Shown here: piece by piece, positions 16,487 to 24,966 of the stretch
Layout of the letters: each line of letters opens with the position of its first letter
Position numbering within the stretch: position 1 is the first letter of the stretch
Origin: Paenibacillus sp. HW567
Lineage (GTDB): Bacteria > Bacillota > Bacilli > Paenibacillales > Paenibacillaceae
Direction: 5' to 3'
Length of the DNA: 64,000 bases
Assembly (NCBI RefSeq): GCF_000374185.1
Contig: NZ_KB910518.1
Location: 5,722,886-5,786,885, forward strand
The notes under the pieces: model-generated
The model's input: only the letters and a program-made list of their open reading frames with translations
Told to the model about the DNA's origin: nothing
Database searches by the model: none
Position numbers and translations under genes: made by a program

Positions 16487-16522
16487 ATAACCCGATTCGG
16501 GAAATAACCGAATCGGGTTATA
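16487..16522 (-). terminator. Terminator after small membrane-protein gene
   Basis: TATAACCCGATTCGG and CCGAATCGGGTTATA form a 15-bp perfect stem, followed on the minus strand by TTCATG; it lies 30 bp downstream of the stop at 16553. Confidence 0.65.
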
Positions 16523-16552
16523 GGTTGAGCAGGTCCGGGCTGTCACCGCTCC

Positions 16553-16873
16553 TTAAGCTTGGTATGTATTATAATGATCTGTCTGGCGTGGCTTCTGTGC
16601 TGCAGTTACCATAAGCAGAATACCGGTGATCAGATGCAGGACCCAGCCCAAAAATGGAATCCATGCCAGCACCGAGGTTATGATTCCGAGCACTGAGCCG
16701 TAGAACGGCTCCTTATTCTTCGATGATAACACCAGCGTAATGAGGTGAAGAATGAAGGTTAACCCCAGTACAGTGTACCCGCTCCCGATTACAATCGCTG
16801 CACCTAGAAGCGGAATTGCCAAAATAATTTCAAACGAACCCGTAATCCATTTTAAAGCTCTCGAACTACTCAC
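16553..16873 (-). CDS. Small four-helix membrane protein
   Basis: A 106-residue protein with about four hydrophobic segments (ITGSFEIILAIPLLGAAIVIG, YTVLGLTFILHLITLVL, SVLGIITSVLAWIPFLG, VLHLITGILLMVTAAQ) and short polar ends. Start GTG 16873 is preferred: GGAGG is 8 bp upstream and overlaps an in-frame TTG that would otherwise begin the frame. Family not identified. Single-gene unit. Confidence 0.65.
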   Translation of the reverse strand: MSSSRALKWITGSFEIILAIPLLGAAIVIGSGYTVLGLTFILHLITLVLSSKNKEPFYGSVLGIITSVLAWIPFLGWVLHLITGILLMVTAAQKPRQTDHYNTYQA

Positions 16874-16970
16874 AAATAAGCCCTCCAATACGTTAATGTA
16901 CTAAAAATTATACAAAATCATCCTGTAAATAGATATGCATTTTTTTGTATTATCCCATTAAAAATAGCAG

Positions 16971-17864
16971 TTATTCCAAACTATTTAGTTTAATAATTTC
17001 CGCATCTCCCCCTTCTTCTTGCTGCGGCTGCGCCGGCACAAAAGGCGGCAGCCCTTCCGTGGTCATTGCTGCCGATGGCCGAACTCCAAGGCAGTGGCAC
17101 ATTAGCGGGGCGAGCCGTAGCTGAGGGAGCGCCTGAACCTCTTTTTCCGGAGAAAGCACCTCTTCCCCAAAGGTATAGAGCGGCACATGCCGCTCCGCCG
17201 CAGTGACCCCGCCGTGACAGCCGTTTGCATTCATTCCGTGGTCGGCTGTAACCAGCACCCTGTAGCCCAACTCCATCCACTGCGGCAGCAGGGTGGCGAG
17301 CAACCCGTCCACGCTGCGGACCGCAAGCTCGTATTCCTTGCTTTCGCCGCCGAAGCGGTGTCCGGCATCATCAATATTCATCGTATGAATATACAGAAAA
17401 TGGGGGTCATAGGCCACCCGCAAATATTCGGCGTCCGCGAATACATGGCTATCCGGGTAATGATCCTCGAAGTAGAAGCTCCCGTGCTGAATCGGCTTCA
17501 GGACATTATGCTGGTGCCGGTCTGATACAGGGTCAAAGGGGGCTGAGCTGTACAGCTCGCTGACCCAGTGGTACGCGGCTGCGGCTGTACGCAGGTTAGC
17601 GGCGACAGCCAGATGGAACACACTCCTCTCGCGGCTCAGCCTGACGATATGGTTGGCGGTAATTCCGTTTCTCGATACCGGTGTGCCTGTCAGCAGCACC
17701 TCATACAGCGGACGCGACAGACTGGGCAGCTCCGATTGTACCTTATAGCACGACAGTTGTCCTTGCTCCACCAGATGCTCCATATAACCCATATACTTGC
17801 GGGCTGCATCATACCGCAGTCCATCTAGCACAACGACGATAAGCTTGTTAGCTGTTTCCGTCAT
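16971..17864 (-). CDS. Alkaline-phosphatase superfamily phosphodiesterase
   Basis: A 297-residue type I phosphodiesterase/nucleotide pyrophosphatase-like enzyme. LIVVVLDGLRYDAA provides the first metal Asp, PSLSRPLYEVLLTGTP the candidate nucleophile region, HTMNIDDAGHRFG further metal ligands, and VLVTADHGMNANGCHGG the C-terminal Asp-His pair. No signal peptide, so it is cytoplasmic. ATG 17864 has GGGGG about 4 bp upstream. It is last in a run with an ABC importer (17991-21989), separated by 126 bp, which suggests it cleaves the imported phosphoester or phosphonate. That substrate is inference. Confidence 0.82.
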   Translation of the reverse strand: MTETANKLIVVVLDGLRYDAARKYMGYMEHLVEQGQLSCYKVQSELPSLSRPLYEVLLTGTPVSRNGITANHIVRLSRERSVFHLAVAANLRTAAAAYHWVSELYSSAPFDPVSDRHQHNVLKPIQHGSFYFEDHYPDSHVFADAEYLRVAYDPHFLYIHTMNIDDAGHRFGGESKEYELAVRSVDGLLATLLPQWMELGYRVLVTADHGMNANGCHGGVTAAERHVPLYTFGEEVLSPEKEVQALPQLRLAPLMCHCLGVRPSAAMTTEGLPPFVPAQPQQEEGGDAEIIKLNSLE

Positions 17865-17990
17865 AAGTCCCCCGCCTCCCATGAACAACCAGCCCTAACA
17901 AAGTGCTTCTGCACAAGATCAGGCAGATTTGAGTCTGCAAATCAGATTATTCTCCCCTCCTGCCCACTCCTGCCGCACAAGCCGCGCTCC

Positions 17991-19037
17991 TTATGCCCCT
18001 TCCTGCTCCAGATGCAGCAACTGGGCCGGATCAAGCAGAAGAGTGACGTTATCTCCCTCACGTACCCGCAGCCAGCGGCCGTCATTAAGCAGATCTACCG
18101 TCAGCTCTATCCCTTCCGCCAGAACAACCGTGCGGATAATATTGCCCAGCACAGACACGGACTGGACCCTGCCTCTCACATCCATCATGCCGTCCGCATC
18201 ATCCTGGATGACTTCACCTTCGGCCAGCAGCGTCACCGCTTCGGGGCGGATGGCGAAGCTGTCCGACCTGCTGTCAATTCTGTTGAACAGCGCCAGCGCC
18301 TCGCTGCGGCTCAAAACATTGTAGCTGCCCATAAACCGGGCAGCGAATTCTGTACGCGGCGCCGTGTAGAGCTGCTCCGGGGAGCCTTCCTGAACAATCC
18401 GCCCCTTGTTCATGATGCAGATCCGGTCCGACAGAATCAGCGCTTCCTCCTGGTCGTGGGTAACGAACAGCGTCGTCATGCCCAGCCGCCGCTGAATGTC
18501 GCGGATTTCCGCGCGCAGATTTTTGCGGATTTTGGCATCCAGCGCGCTGAGCGGTTCGTCCAGCAGCAGCAGCTTGGGCTGAACAGCCAGCGAGCGGGCC
18601 AGCGCCACCCGCTGCTGCTGTCCGCCGGACAGCGACTGCGGATAGACATCGCGCTTGTCCTCGAGATCGACCATCGCGAGCAGCTCCCCGCAGCGGCTGC
18701 GCCGCGCTGCCGGGGCAACCCCGCGCATGCGCATGCCGTATTCCACATTCTGGCTTACGGTCAGATTGGGGAACAGCGCATAGGATTGGAACACCATGCC
18801 CACATCCCTGCTGCGCGGCGGCAGCTTCGTCAGCTCCTTGTCCGCAAGCAGGATGCTGCCGCTGTCCAGCTCGGTGAGCCCTGCGATGCAGCGCAGGAGC
18901 GTGCTTTTGCCGCATCCCGACGGCCCCAGCAGAGTGACAAGCTCCCCTTCAGCGATGTTCAGGTCTACTCCCGCCAATACAGGGGCAGCATCAAAAACTT
19001 TGCGGACTCCCTGCAGCCTTAAATAATCCTTCTTCAT
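17991..19037 (-). CDS. ABC importer ATP-binding protein (PotA/FbpC type)
   Basis: A 348-residue ATPase: GPSGCGKST (Walker A), LSGGQQQRVALARSLA (signature), LLLLDEPLSALD (Walker B), VTHD (switch His) and a C-terminal TOBE-like domain (FAIRPEAVTLLAEGE, then VLGNIIRTVVLAEG). ATG 19037 has GGGAGGG 7 bp upstream; an upstream in-frame start overlaps the permease gene and is less likely. It energises the two permeases encoded immediately upstream. The TOBE domain places it in the spermidine/iron/phosphonate/thiamine importer group. Confidence 0.92.
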   Translation of the reverse strand: MKKDYLRLQGVRKVFDAAPVLAGVDLNIAEGELVTLLGPSGCGKSTLLRCIAGLTELDSGSILLADKELTKLPPRSRDVGMVFQSYALFPNLTVSQNVEYGMRMRGVAPAARRSRCGELLAMVDLEDKRDVYPQSLSGGQQQRVALARSLAVQPKLLLLDEPLSALDAKIRKNLRAEIRDIQRRLGMTTLFVTHDQEEALILSDRICIMNKGRIVQEGSPEQLYTAPRTEFAARFMGSYNVLSRSEALALFNRIDSRSDSFAIRPEAVTLLAEGEVIQDDADGMMDVRGRVQSVSVLGNIIRTVVLAEGIELTVDLLNDGRWLRVREGDNVTLLLDPAQLLHLEQEGA

Positions 19038-19056
19038 TCCGTATCCCTCCCAGACC

Positions 19057-19857
19057 TTACTTCGCTTGGCCGCCAATCCTCTGGCCCAGCTTCATCAGCA
19101 CCGCCGACAGCAGCAGGATAAACACAAAATAGGAGATCGCAATCGCACTGGCCAAATGCCCGCTCTCGCCGACCCGCTGATACAAATAGACCTGAATCGT
19201 CTGGATATGCCCGCCAACCAGCATGTTCGTCAGCACGAATTCCCCGAACAGCACGGAGAACGACAGCAGCGCGGAGACAATCACCCCGGGCCAAATATTC
19301 GGCAGAATGACATTTACAAAAGCAGTCCGCCTTCGCGCCCCAAGCAGCTCGGCGGCATTCAGCAGCTCCACGGCGGATACGCTGAGCAGACTATTGCGGA
19401 TACCCTGATACATATAAGGCAGAATAACCACAAAGTAAGCCCCGACCAGCAAATAAGCGGTCCCGGAAATGTCGAACGGACCAGAGGAATAGGCGCGGAT
19501 CAAGCCGACGGCGGCCACCACACCCGGCACCGCGTAGGGCAGAACAACGATCCCTTTCATAAAGCTCTCCCAGCGCGGAAAATAGACCGTTATGACAAAC
19601 ACAGCCGGCAGCATCACGGCAAGACTGAGCAGAACGCTGATTACACACAGATACAGTGAAGTCCACAGCGCATCCAAAAAGCGTAAATCCCTGAACATGT
19701 CACTGAACCAGCTCAATGTCCAGGTGCGGGGCAGCAGCGTATTCTGCCAATCCTGGGCAAAAGCATACAGTCCCGTTGCCAGCAGCGGCAGCAGCAGATA
19801 CACCATGAGCAGAAGCATGAAGGTGCGCGGGGCAAAACCCGCCTTGCGTGTGTTCAC
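19057..19857 (-). CDS. ABC importer permease 2
   Basis: A 266-residue inner-membrane permease with about six hydrophobic segments and the EAA loop (ELLNAAELLGARRRTAFVNVILPNIWPG) that contacts the ATPase. Start and upstream stop overlap (ATGA at 19857-19854), implying translational coupling with permease 1. Belongs to the PotC/PhnV-like group. Confidence 0.9.
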   Translation of the reverse strand: MNTRKAGFAPRTFMLLLMVYLLLPLLATGLYAFAQDWQNTLLPRTWTLSWFSDMFRDLRFLDALWTSLYLCVISVLLSLAVMLPAVFVITVYFPRWESFMKGIVVLPYAVPGVVAAVGLIRAYSSGPFDISGTAYLLVGAYFVVILPYMYQGIRNSLLSVSAVELLNAAELLGARRRTAFVNVILPNIWPGVIVSALLSFSVLFGEFVLTNMLVGGHIQTIQVYLYQRVGESGHLASAIAISYFVFILLLSAVLMKLGQRIGGQAK

Positions 19858-20777
19858 TGGCCCGCCTCCTCCCGCACTGCTGCCCAGCGGCGTCTGAACA
19901 GGCCGCTGCTCTGCTCCCTTGCGGCTGATTTCTTGCCGCCAAAGCTCTCCATGCGGCGCACCATCCGCTGATTGAGAAATACCGCAAGCAGTGTGCTAAG
20001 CGCGAGCAGAACCGCTAAGGTGCTGCCCATTTGCGGCTGGGTCACCACATCGCCGGCGACCAGCGAGCCGATGCGGACAGCGAGCAGATTGTAGTTCCCG
20101 CCAACCAGCGCATAAGCGGTGGCATACGCCCCCATCGCATTGGCGAACAGAATGCCAAGTGTGCCGAAGATCGCCGGGGACAACACCGGCAGACCGACGG
20201 TTTTCCAGAACTGCCAGGGCCCGGCTCCCAGCAGGGCTGCCGCTTCTCTCCACTGCTCCCTGATGCCGTAGAACGCGGGATACAGCAGCAACAAGGCCAG
20301 CGGAATCTGGAAATACACATAGACCAGAATCAGTCCGGACCAACTGTACAGGTTGAAGCCGTCAAACACGCTCCAGCCCCATTGCTTGAACAGCAGTGTG
20401 AACACCCCGTTGTTCCCCAGCAGAATAATGTAGGCAAAGGCCAGCGGGACTCCGGCAAAATTGGAGGTCATATTGGACAACATCAGCAGCCGGTCGCGTA
20501 CGGCTGGTGCAAAACGCGTAATACAATACGCGCATATAAGCCCCACAGCCATCCCAAGCAGGCTGGAGAAGACGGAGATCAGCAGGCTGTTCTTGATCGC
20601 CTGCATATAATAAGCGCTGGTCAGCGCATGCTGATAGTTGCCCAGGGTGAAGCCTTTGCCGTCCGCGTCCCGGAAGCTGCCCGACAGCATCGACACAACG
20701 GGCACCACCTGGAACGCCAGCACCATCAGCACAAACGGAGCCAAAGCCAGAATCACACCGCGCTTCCTCTGTTTCAT
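19854..20777 (-). CDS. ABC importer permease 1
   Basis: A 307-residue permease with an N-terminal membrane helix (GVILALAPFVLMVLAFQVVPVV), further membrane segments and the EAA-like loop (REAAALLGAGPWQFWKTVGLPVLSPAIFG). Pairs with the downstream permease. It is separated from the binding-protein gene by 99 bp containing a strong hairpin, a common way of making more binding protein than permease. Confidence 0.9.
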   Translation of the reverse strand: MKQRKRGVILALAPFVLMVLAFQVVPVVSMLSGSFRDADGKGFTLGNYQHALTSAYYMQAIKNSLLISVFSSLLGMAVGLICAYCITRFAPAVRDRLLMLSNMTSNFAGVPLAFAYIILLGNNGVFTLLFKQWGWSVFDGFNLYSWSGLILVYVYFQIPLALLLLYPAFYGIREQWREAAALLGAGPWQFWKTVGLPVLSPAIFGTLGILFANAMGAYATAYALVGGNYNLLAVRIGSLVAGDVVTQPQMGSTLAVLLALSTLLAVFLNQRMVRRMESFGGKKSAAREQSSGLFRRRWAAVREEAGQ

Positions 20778-20809
20778 CCCGGTTGCTCCTCTCGCGTAGA
20801 ATACAAAGC

Positions 20810-20839
20810 GGGCGCCTCAGGCATACAGCAAAGGCGCCC
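20810..20839 (-). terminator. Intra-operon hairpin between binding protein and permease genes
   Basis: GGGCGCCT and AGGCGCCC arms (20839-20832 and 20817-20810) with a 14-nt loop; the minus strand continues GCTTTGTATT. It is probably a partial terminator or a mRNA 3'-end stabiliser for the binding-protein message. Confidence 0.6.
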
Positions 20840-20876
20840 TTACTCTCTTATATGAAGCTAACCCGCAGGGGCACGG

Positions 20877-21989
20877 CTAGTTCAAATGCACAAGCACACG
20901 TTCCTGCCAGAGCTGCGGAAGGCTCTTTGCAGTCTCTTCCCATACTTTATAGTCGCCGACCGGCTTCGCGTTGACATATTCCTCTTTCGGCAGCAGCTTG
21001 GCAGCCACATCCTCCGGCAGCTTCACGCTGTCGCGGATCGGACGGGCGTACCCCTTAGCCAGATTAATCTGGCCTTCATCGCTGAGAATGTACTCACGCG
21101 TCAGCTTGGCAGCATTCGGGTGCGGAGCCCATTTATTAATGACCGTCGCATAGCCGCTCACCACACTGCCTTCCTTCGGAATTGCCACGTCGAATCCGCT
21201 CTTGTCAATCTGATCCTTATAGTTCAGCGCATTGAAATCCCACAGCAGCGTGACTTCCACTTCGCCCTTCTCAATGTTCGCGAGTGAAGCCTCGGCATTG
21301 GAGAGACGGCCCTTCTTCGCGAGATCCTCAAAGAACGCGATCCCCGGCTCAATATTCGACTCATCTCCGCCAAAAGCAATCGCTGCAGCCAGCACAGCCA
21401 TCTGCGCCTGCGCCGCCTTAGTGACATCGCCAACGATGATTTTATAGCTGCCGTTCTTCAGATCCTCCCAGCTTTTTGGCGGGTTAGCCACAAGCTTTGT
21501 ATTGGTCAGGAAGGCGATGCTGCCCTGATAGCCTACAATCCAGTTGCCGTCCTTATCCTTGGCCCAATCCGGGATCTCATCCCAATAGGAGGTTTTATAG
21601 GGCTGGGTTACACCCTTATCCACCGCAACCGGACCGAAAGCGATGCCCACATCGCCAATATCTGCCGTCGGCTTATCCTTCTCCGCTTCGAACTTGGCAA
21701 TTTCCTCCGCGCTCGACATATCGGTATCAGTATGCTTAATTTCATACTTGCTGGTAATATCATTCCAGGTATCCTTCCAGTTCGCCCATGAATCCGGCAT
21801 ACCCACACTAACCACAGAGCCTTCTTTGGTAGCCTCTGCTTCAATTTCGGACAGGCTCAGCTCTTTCACTCCCGCATTTCCATTTCCTTCATCAGCTTTG
21901 GCTTCCGAGTTGGCACAACCGGCAAGCAACAGGACGAGCAAGGACAACAGCAGACCCGTGGACATGATTTGCGTAAATCTTTTTTTCAT
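20877..21989 (-). CDS. ABC importer substrate-binding lipoprotein
   Basis: A 370-residue lipoprotein: MKKRFTQIMSTGLLLSLLVL followed by LLAGC, with lipidated Cys25. The mature part (for example SEIEAEATKEGSVVSVGMPD) resembles class D binding proteins of the spermidine/ferric-ion/2-aminoethylphosphonate group (SBP_bac_6/8-like). ATG 21989 is chosen because the earlier in-frame start would put a charged tail before the signal peptide. First gene of the importer operon; with the phosphodiesterase at the end of the run, an organophosphorus ligand is plausible but not shown. Confidence 0.88.
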   Translation of the reverse strand: MKKRFTQIMSTGLLLSLLVLLLAGCANSEAKADEGNGNAGVKELSLSEIEAEATKEGSVVSVGMPDSWANWKDTWNDITSKYEIKHTDTDMSSAEEIAKFEAEKDKPTADIGDVGIAFGPVAVDKGVTQPYKTSYWDEIPDWAKDKDGNWIVGYQGSIAFLTNTKLVANPPKSWEDLKNGSYKIIVGDVTKAAQAQMAVLAAAIAFGGDESNIEPGIAFFEDLAKKGRLSNAEASLANIEKGEVEVTLLWDFNALNYKDQIDKSGFDVAIPKEGSVVSGYATVINKWAPHPNAAKLTREYILSDEGQINLAKGYARPIRDSVKLPEDVAAKLLPKEEYVNAKPVGDYKVWEETAKSLPQLWQERVLVHLN

Positions 21990-22117
21990 GATTTCCCTAT
22001 CACTCCTATTTCTGATTTGCGGGCGTTCTCTCTGATCCAAGCTGTACGCTGCCCAACTGAAGTATAGGGGGCCATTATTCGCCTGGCATTAATTGAAATG
22101 ACAGCATTTGTAAACAA

Positions 22118-22145
22118 AAAGAGCCCCGCACAGCGGAGCCTTGCT
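22118..22145 (-). terminator. Terminator after APH-like gene
   Basis: Minus strand: AAGGCTCCGC pairs with GCGGGGCTCTT (one wobble) and is followed by TTTG, a few bases past the stop at 22152. Confidence 0.65.
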
Positions 22146-22151
22146 TCAAAG

Positions 22152-23084
22152 CTATTCCCGGAGCTTCTTCATCTGCATGCTTAATTGTTTTGCTTCCTCA
22201 TTAATATTGGAGTGGGAGACATCTACATTGGCATCGTAAAAGTGCATGATTTCTGTAAACAGCTCATAAAAGCTAGTTTTGATTTCAAAATTTCTGCTCA
22301 GCGGAATCTTCGACCGGTAATTGTCCAGCAGCCCGAAATATTTGCCGTTGGCATTACTGAGCTGGAACAAGTCCAATTCCGCATCCGCCCAGCAGCAGTT
22401 AAAGGGGTCAATGACCGCTGCGGCGGCTGACTGGTCTTGTTCGAGCATGACATTCCACATATTATAATCACCGTGGATCAACCGCGCATGCTCCACCTTC
22501 TCCCCAAAGATTAACCCGTAATTCTCATAGGCGGATTTTACAGTCTTATAGACCTCATCATCCAACTGCCTGTTCTTATGCATTGTCGTTGCTTTTTCAA
22601 AAATGAGATCAACCTTTGGCTTGTAATACTCGTTCCAATCTTTCGTGTAGTTGTCCGAATTCAATTCGCCGAATCCCTCCGGATGGATCACACTGTGATA
22701 GGCAATGAGGTTATCAATAATTTGATCAGCGATTCTTTTTCTATTGTCATCAGGCATATCGTAAATCTCACCCGCATTAATACCTTCTAAGTATTCCATG
22801 CACAGGACGTCGAGAGGGATTGTATCACTCTTGTGATGCACAAAATACACCCGGGGCATTGGAAGACTCGAATACTTCCCAAGTATAGTTAATTGGGCTT
22901 GCTCACGGGTGTTAAGTCCAGTCCGGTTGTATACTTTTATAACCAGCCGGCACGGCGGCGCATCTATCTCTACCAAGAACACCTTACCGTAAAATCCGCC
23001 TCCGATGTCCTTGATTGAACCTATAGCTCCATGAAATTCTGCCTTGACCAATTCACTAATATTGTTAATGAGCTGCTGCTCCAT
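22152..23084 (-). CDS. Aminoglycoside phosphotransferase (APH)-fold kinase
   Basis: A 310-residue kinase-like protein: GGGFYGKVFLVEI (P-loop-like), LVIKVYNR (ATP-binding Lys), MEYLEG (hinge), LIHGDYNMWNVML (Brenner catalytic loop with Asp and Asn) and VIDPFNCCWADAELDLFQL (metal Asp). GAGGAGG lies upstream of the ATG. Family members phosphorylate antibiotics, homoserine, choline or fructosamine; the substrate cannot be assigned. Single-gene unit. Confidence 0.82.
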   Translation of the reverse strand: MEQQLINNISELVKAEFHGAIGSIKDIGGGFYGKVFLVEIDAPPCRLVIKVYNRTGLNTREQAQLTILGKYSSLPMPRVYFVHHKSDTIPLDVLCMEYLEGINAGEIYDMPDDNRKRIADQIIDNLIAYHSVIHPEGFGELNSDNYTKDWNEYYKPKVDLIFEKATTMHKNRQLDDEVYKTVKSAYENYGLIFGEKVEHARLIHGDYNMWNVMLEQDQSAAAAVIDPFNCCWADAELDLFQLSNANGKYFGLLDNYRSKIPLSRNFEIKTSFYELFTEIMHFYDANVDVSHSNINEEAKQLSMQMKKLRE

Positions 23085-23232
23085 CGCTCTGCCTCCTCTT
23101 GGGATTTGAGCTTATTCTAGGATACCTGTATTGAAAAATATATATAATATCCTTTCCCTATATAAGAATAAAGAACTGCCCGATTATCCAGCCAGCTCTT
23201 TACCTTGTCTATATGGTATGTTCGAGGCCGGG

Positions 23233-24351
23233 CTACATGCGCAGTTGCTTCTTGAACCAGTCCAGAATTTCCGGGAAAACTTCATCCAAATAATTCATCG
23301 TGCAATGCTCGGCATCTTCCATGTATCTCAGAGTGGTTTCCCCCTTGGCCCAGTTCACCATTTTATCTGCATGGGTCTTGGGTGCAGGCATCACCTCGTC
23401 ACGTCCCGCGTGGAAGAAAAGCAGCGGTGAACGCAGAGCGGGCGCCTCATTAATATCATAATTGAACCGGGGCAGTGCCTCCTCCAGCGTCTTAACTCCC
23501 GTCATATACGTAACCCCGCGCTGCCAGATCGGATTCAATTTATTGAGCCCCTGGATTCCGCCGATATAGACCAGTCCGCTATTGCCGGCCGTACATTTCA
23601 CCCGGGGATCGCGGGCTGCGGCCTCAGGTGCCAGATAACCGCCCAGGCTGAAGCCGACGAGGCCGATTCTCTCCAGATCAATCCCGGAGGGGGGCTGTTG
23701 TTCAAACCAGTCTATCACCGCTGAAACGGCTGAATGGTAATCACGGGCATCAAATTTCATTGTACGCCACATCTCACCCTGGCCCGGTCCGTCAAACGTG
23801 AAGAAGTTAAAGCCCTGCCGGCTAAACACATCACCGAAATGATGCCCCTCCGCCTCCTTAATATTGTCCATGCCGTTCACAAAAATAATCAAAGGTCTGC
23901 CCTCAGTGTCCGCTTTCCTCAAATAACCCGGGATGTTGCCCCCACGATATGGGACATCCACTCTTACAGGCTTCTCTGCTTCGCTATATAAGGAGAGCGC
24001 CCGGACATAGCTTGCTCTTGCCTTGTCCTGTGTGGCCTCCTTCTGCCCGCTGTCGATAAAAAAGATATGCTGTCCCGCATGGTAGCAGGCCACCGCCTCA
24101 TGGAATAAAGCCTTGGCTGTACCCAGGCTGCCTTCGGCCAGTGCCCGCTCCGCTTTGCGGTACACCTCATCGCCCTCCGTGGTCCAGATCTGACACCACT
24201 GACGCCAATCGCCAACTCTCGCCACCACTCTGCGGAGTCTTCCATAATCCAGCCCAAACATTAAGAACCGGCCATACCAGCGCTGATACACTCTCTCTTC
24301 ATTAAAAACAAACCGGAATGCAAACCGTTCCTTCACCGTTAACTCTATCAT
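23233..24351 (-). CDS. FrsA-like alpha/beta hydrolase
   Basis: A 372-residue alpha/beta hydrolase with a large N-terminal helical cap (about residues 1-125, like the 2,6-dihydroxypseudooxynicotine hydrolase/FrsA group). Catalytic elements: oxyanion region IIFVNGMDNIKE, nucleophile elbow VGFSLGGYLAPE (Ser), HAGRDEVMPAP (Asp) and DAEHCTMN (His). ATG 24351 has AAGGAG 9 bp upstream, better than the GTG at 24369. It follows the MarR gene by 69 bp on the same strand and shares AT-rich TAGTTGC-containing repeats, so it is a likely target of that regulator. Substrate unknown. Confidence 0.82.
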   Translation of the reverse strand: MIELTVKERFAFRFVFNEERVYQRWYGRFLMFGLDYGRLRRVVARVGDWRQWCQIWTTEGDEVYRKAERALAEGSLGTAKALFHEAVACYHAGQHIFFIDSGQKEATQDKARASYVRALSLYSEAEKPVRVDVPYRGGNIPGYLRKADTEGRPLIIFVNGMDNIKEAEGHHFGDVFSRQGFNFFTFDGPGQGEMWRTMKFDARDYHSAVSAVIDWFEQQPPSGIDLERIGLVGFSLGGYLAPEAAARDPRVKCTAGNSGLVYIGGIQGLNKLNPIWQRGVTYMTGVKTLEEALPRFNYDINEAPALRSPLLFFHAGRDEVMPAPKTHADKMVNWAKGETTLRYMEDAEHCTMNYLDEVFPEILDWFKKQLRM

Positions 24352-24420
24352 GATTGCCATCTCCTTCACTATTAGTAGTTATATATATAATAGCTATAGC
24401 AACTATATAAGCAAAAAAAT

Positions 24421-24870
24421 TTATTGTGCGTTCCGGCAAATTCTCTCTAAAGTATGAATGAACTGCTCCAATTCCTCCGCCGGGATCTCTGTCTTAAATT
24501 GTTCATTTAACCGTTTCACATGTGGAATAAGATCAGCGAACATTTCGTGACCCGCCTGAGTCAGATAAATGCGGTAGCTGCGGCGGTCCTGATCATGCGC
24601 TTCACGGGCCAAGTAGCCCTTCTTCGCAAGCACATCCAGAATACGCGTAACATTCGTCTTGTCCTTGAAGGTTCTGGCGGCAATCTCGCTCTGATTGATT
24701 CCGGGCTCCGCATAGAGCACATTCAGCACGGTCCATTGCTCAAAGGTAAGATCGTAGCCCTTCTCCATAAAAACACCCAGCATCTTCCGCTTGATTAACA
24801 CCTCGCCCTTGATAATCTGAAATCCGATTAGCTCTTTATAGTCGTATTCCGTATTCAACGCCTCACCCAT
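24421..24870 (-). CDS. MarR family transcriptional regulator
   Basis: A protein of about 149 residues with winged-helix pattern LTFEQWTVLNVLYAEPGINQ, TNVTRILDVLAKKGYLAREA and DQDRRSYRIYLTQAG. The start is uncertain: ATG 24870 is directly preceded by GAGG, and a TTG four codons later has GGTGAGG; the long open frame upstream runs through the operator region and is rejected. It probably controls the downstream hydrolase gene and itself. Confidence 0.85.
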   Translation of the reverse strand: MGEALNTEYDYKELIGFQIIKGEVLIKRKMLGVFMEKGYDLTFEQWTVLNVLYAEPGINQSEIAARTFKDKTNVTRILDVLAKKGYLAREAHDQDRRSYRIYLTQAGHEMFADLIPHVKRLNEQFKTEIPAEELEQFIHTLERICRNAQ

Positions 24871-24887
24871 CCTCAACAAGTTGTTAC

Positions 24888-24910
24888 AGCTATAGTAGTT
24901 GCAACAACTT
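24888..24910 (-). promoter_or_regulatory. Operator-like inverted repeat upstream of marR
   Basis: AAGTTGTT (24888-24895) and AACAACTT (24903-24910) form an 8-bp inverted repeat 18 bp before the marR start; the palindrome GTTGCAAC lies inside. A related AT-rich repeat (TAGTT...AACTA, about 24376-24406) precedes the hydrolase gene. Confidence 0.45.
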
Positions 24911-24966
24911 ATATTGTCAAGGACTTTTGCAGGCACACCTGCAATCAGCATGCTCGTAGCCTCTCC

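Noticed and set aside
18012..19022. Long plus-strand frame opposite the ABC ATPase gene
   Set aside because: Shadow frame of high-GC third positions; the minus-strand ATPase has all family motifs.
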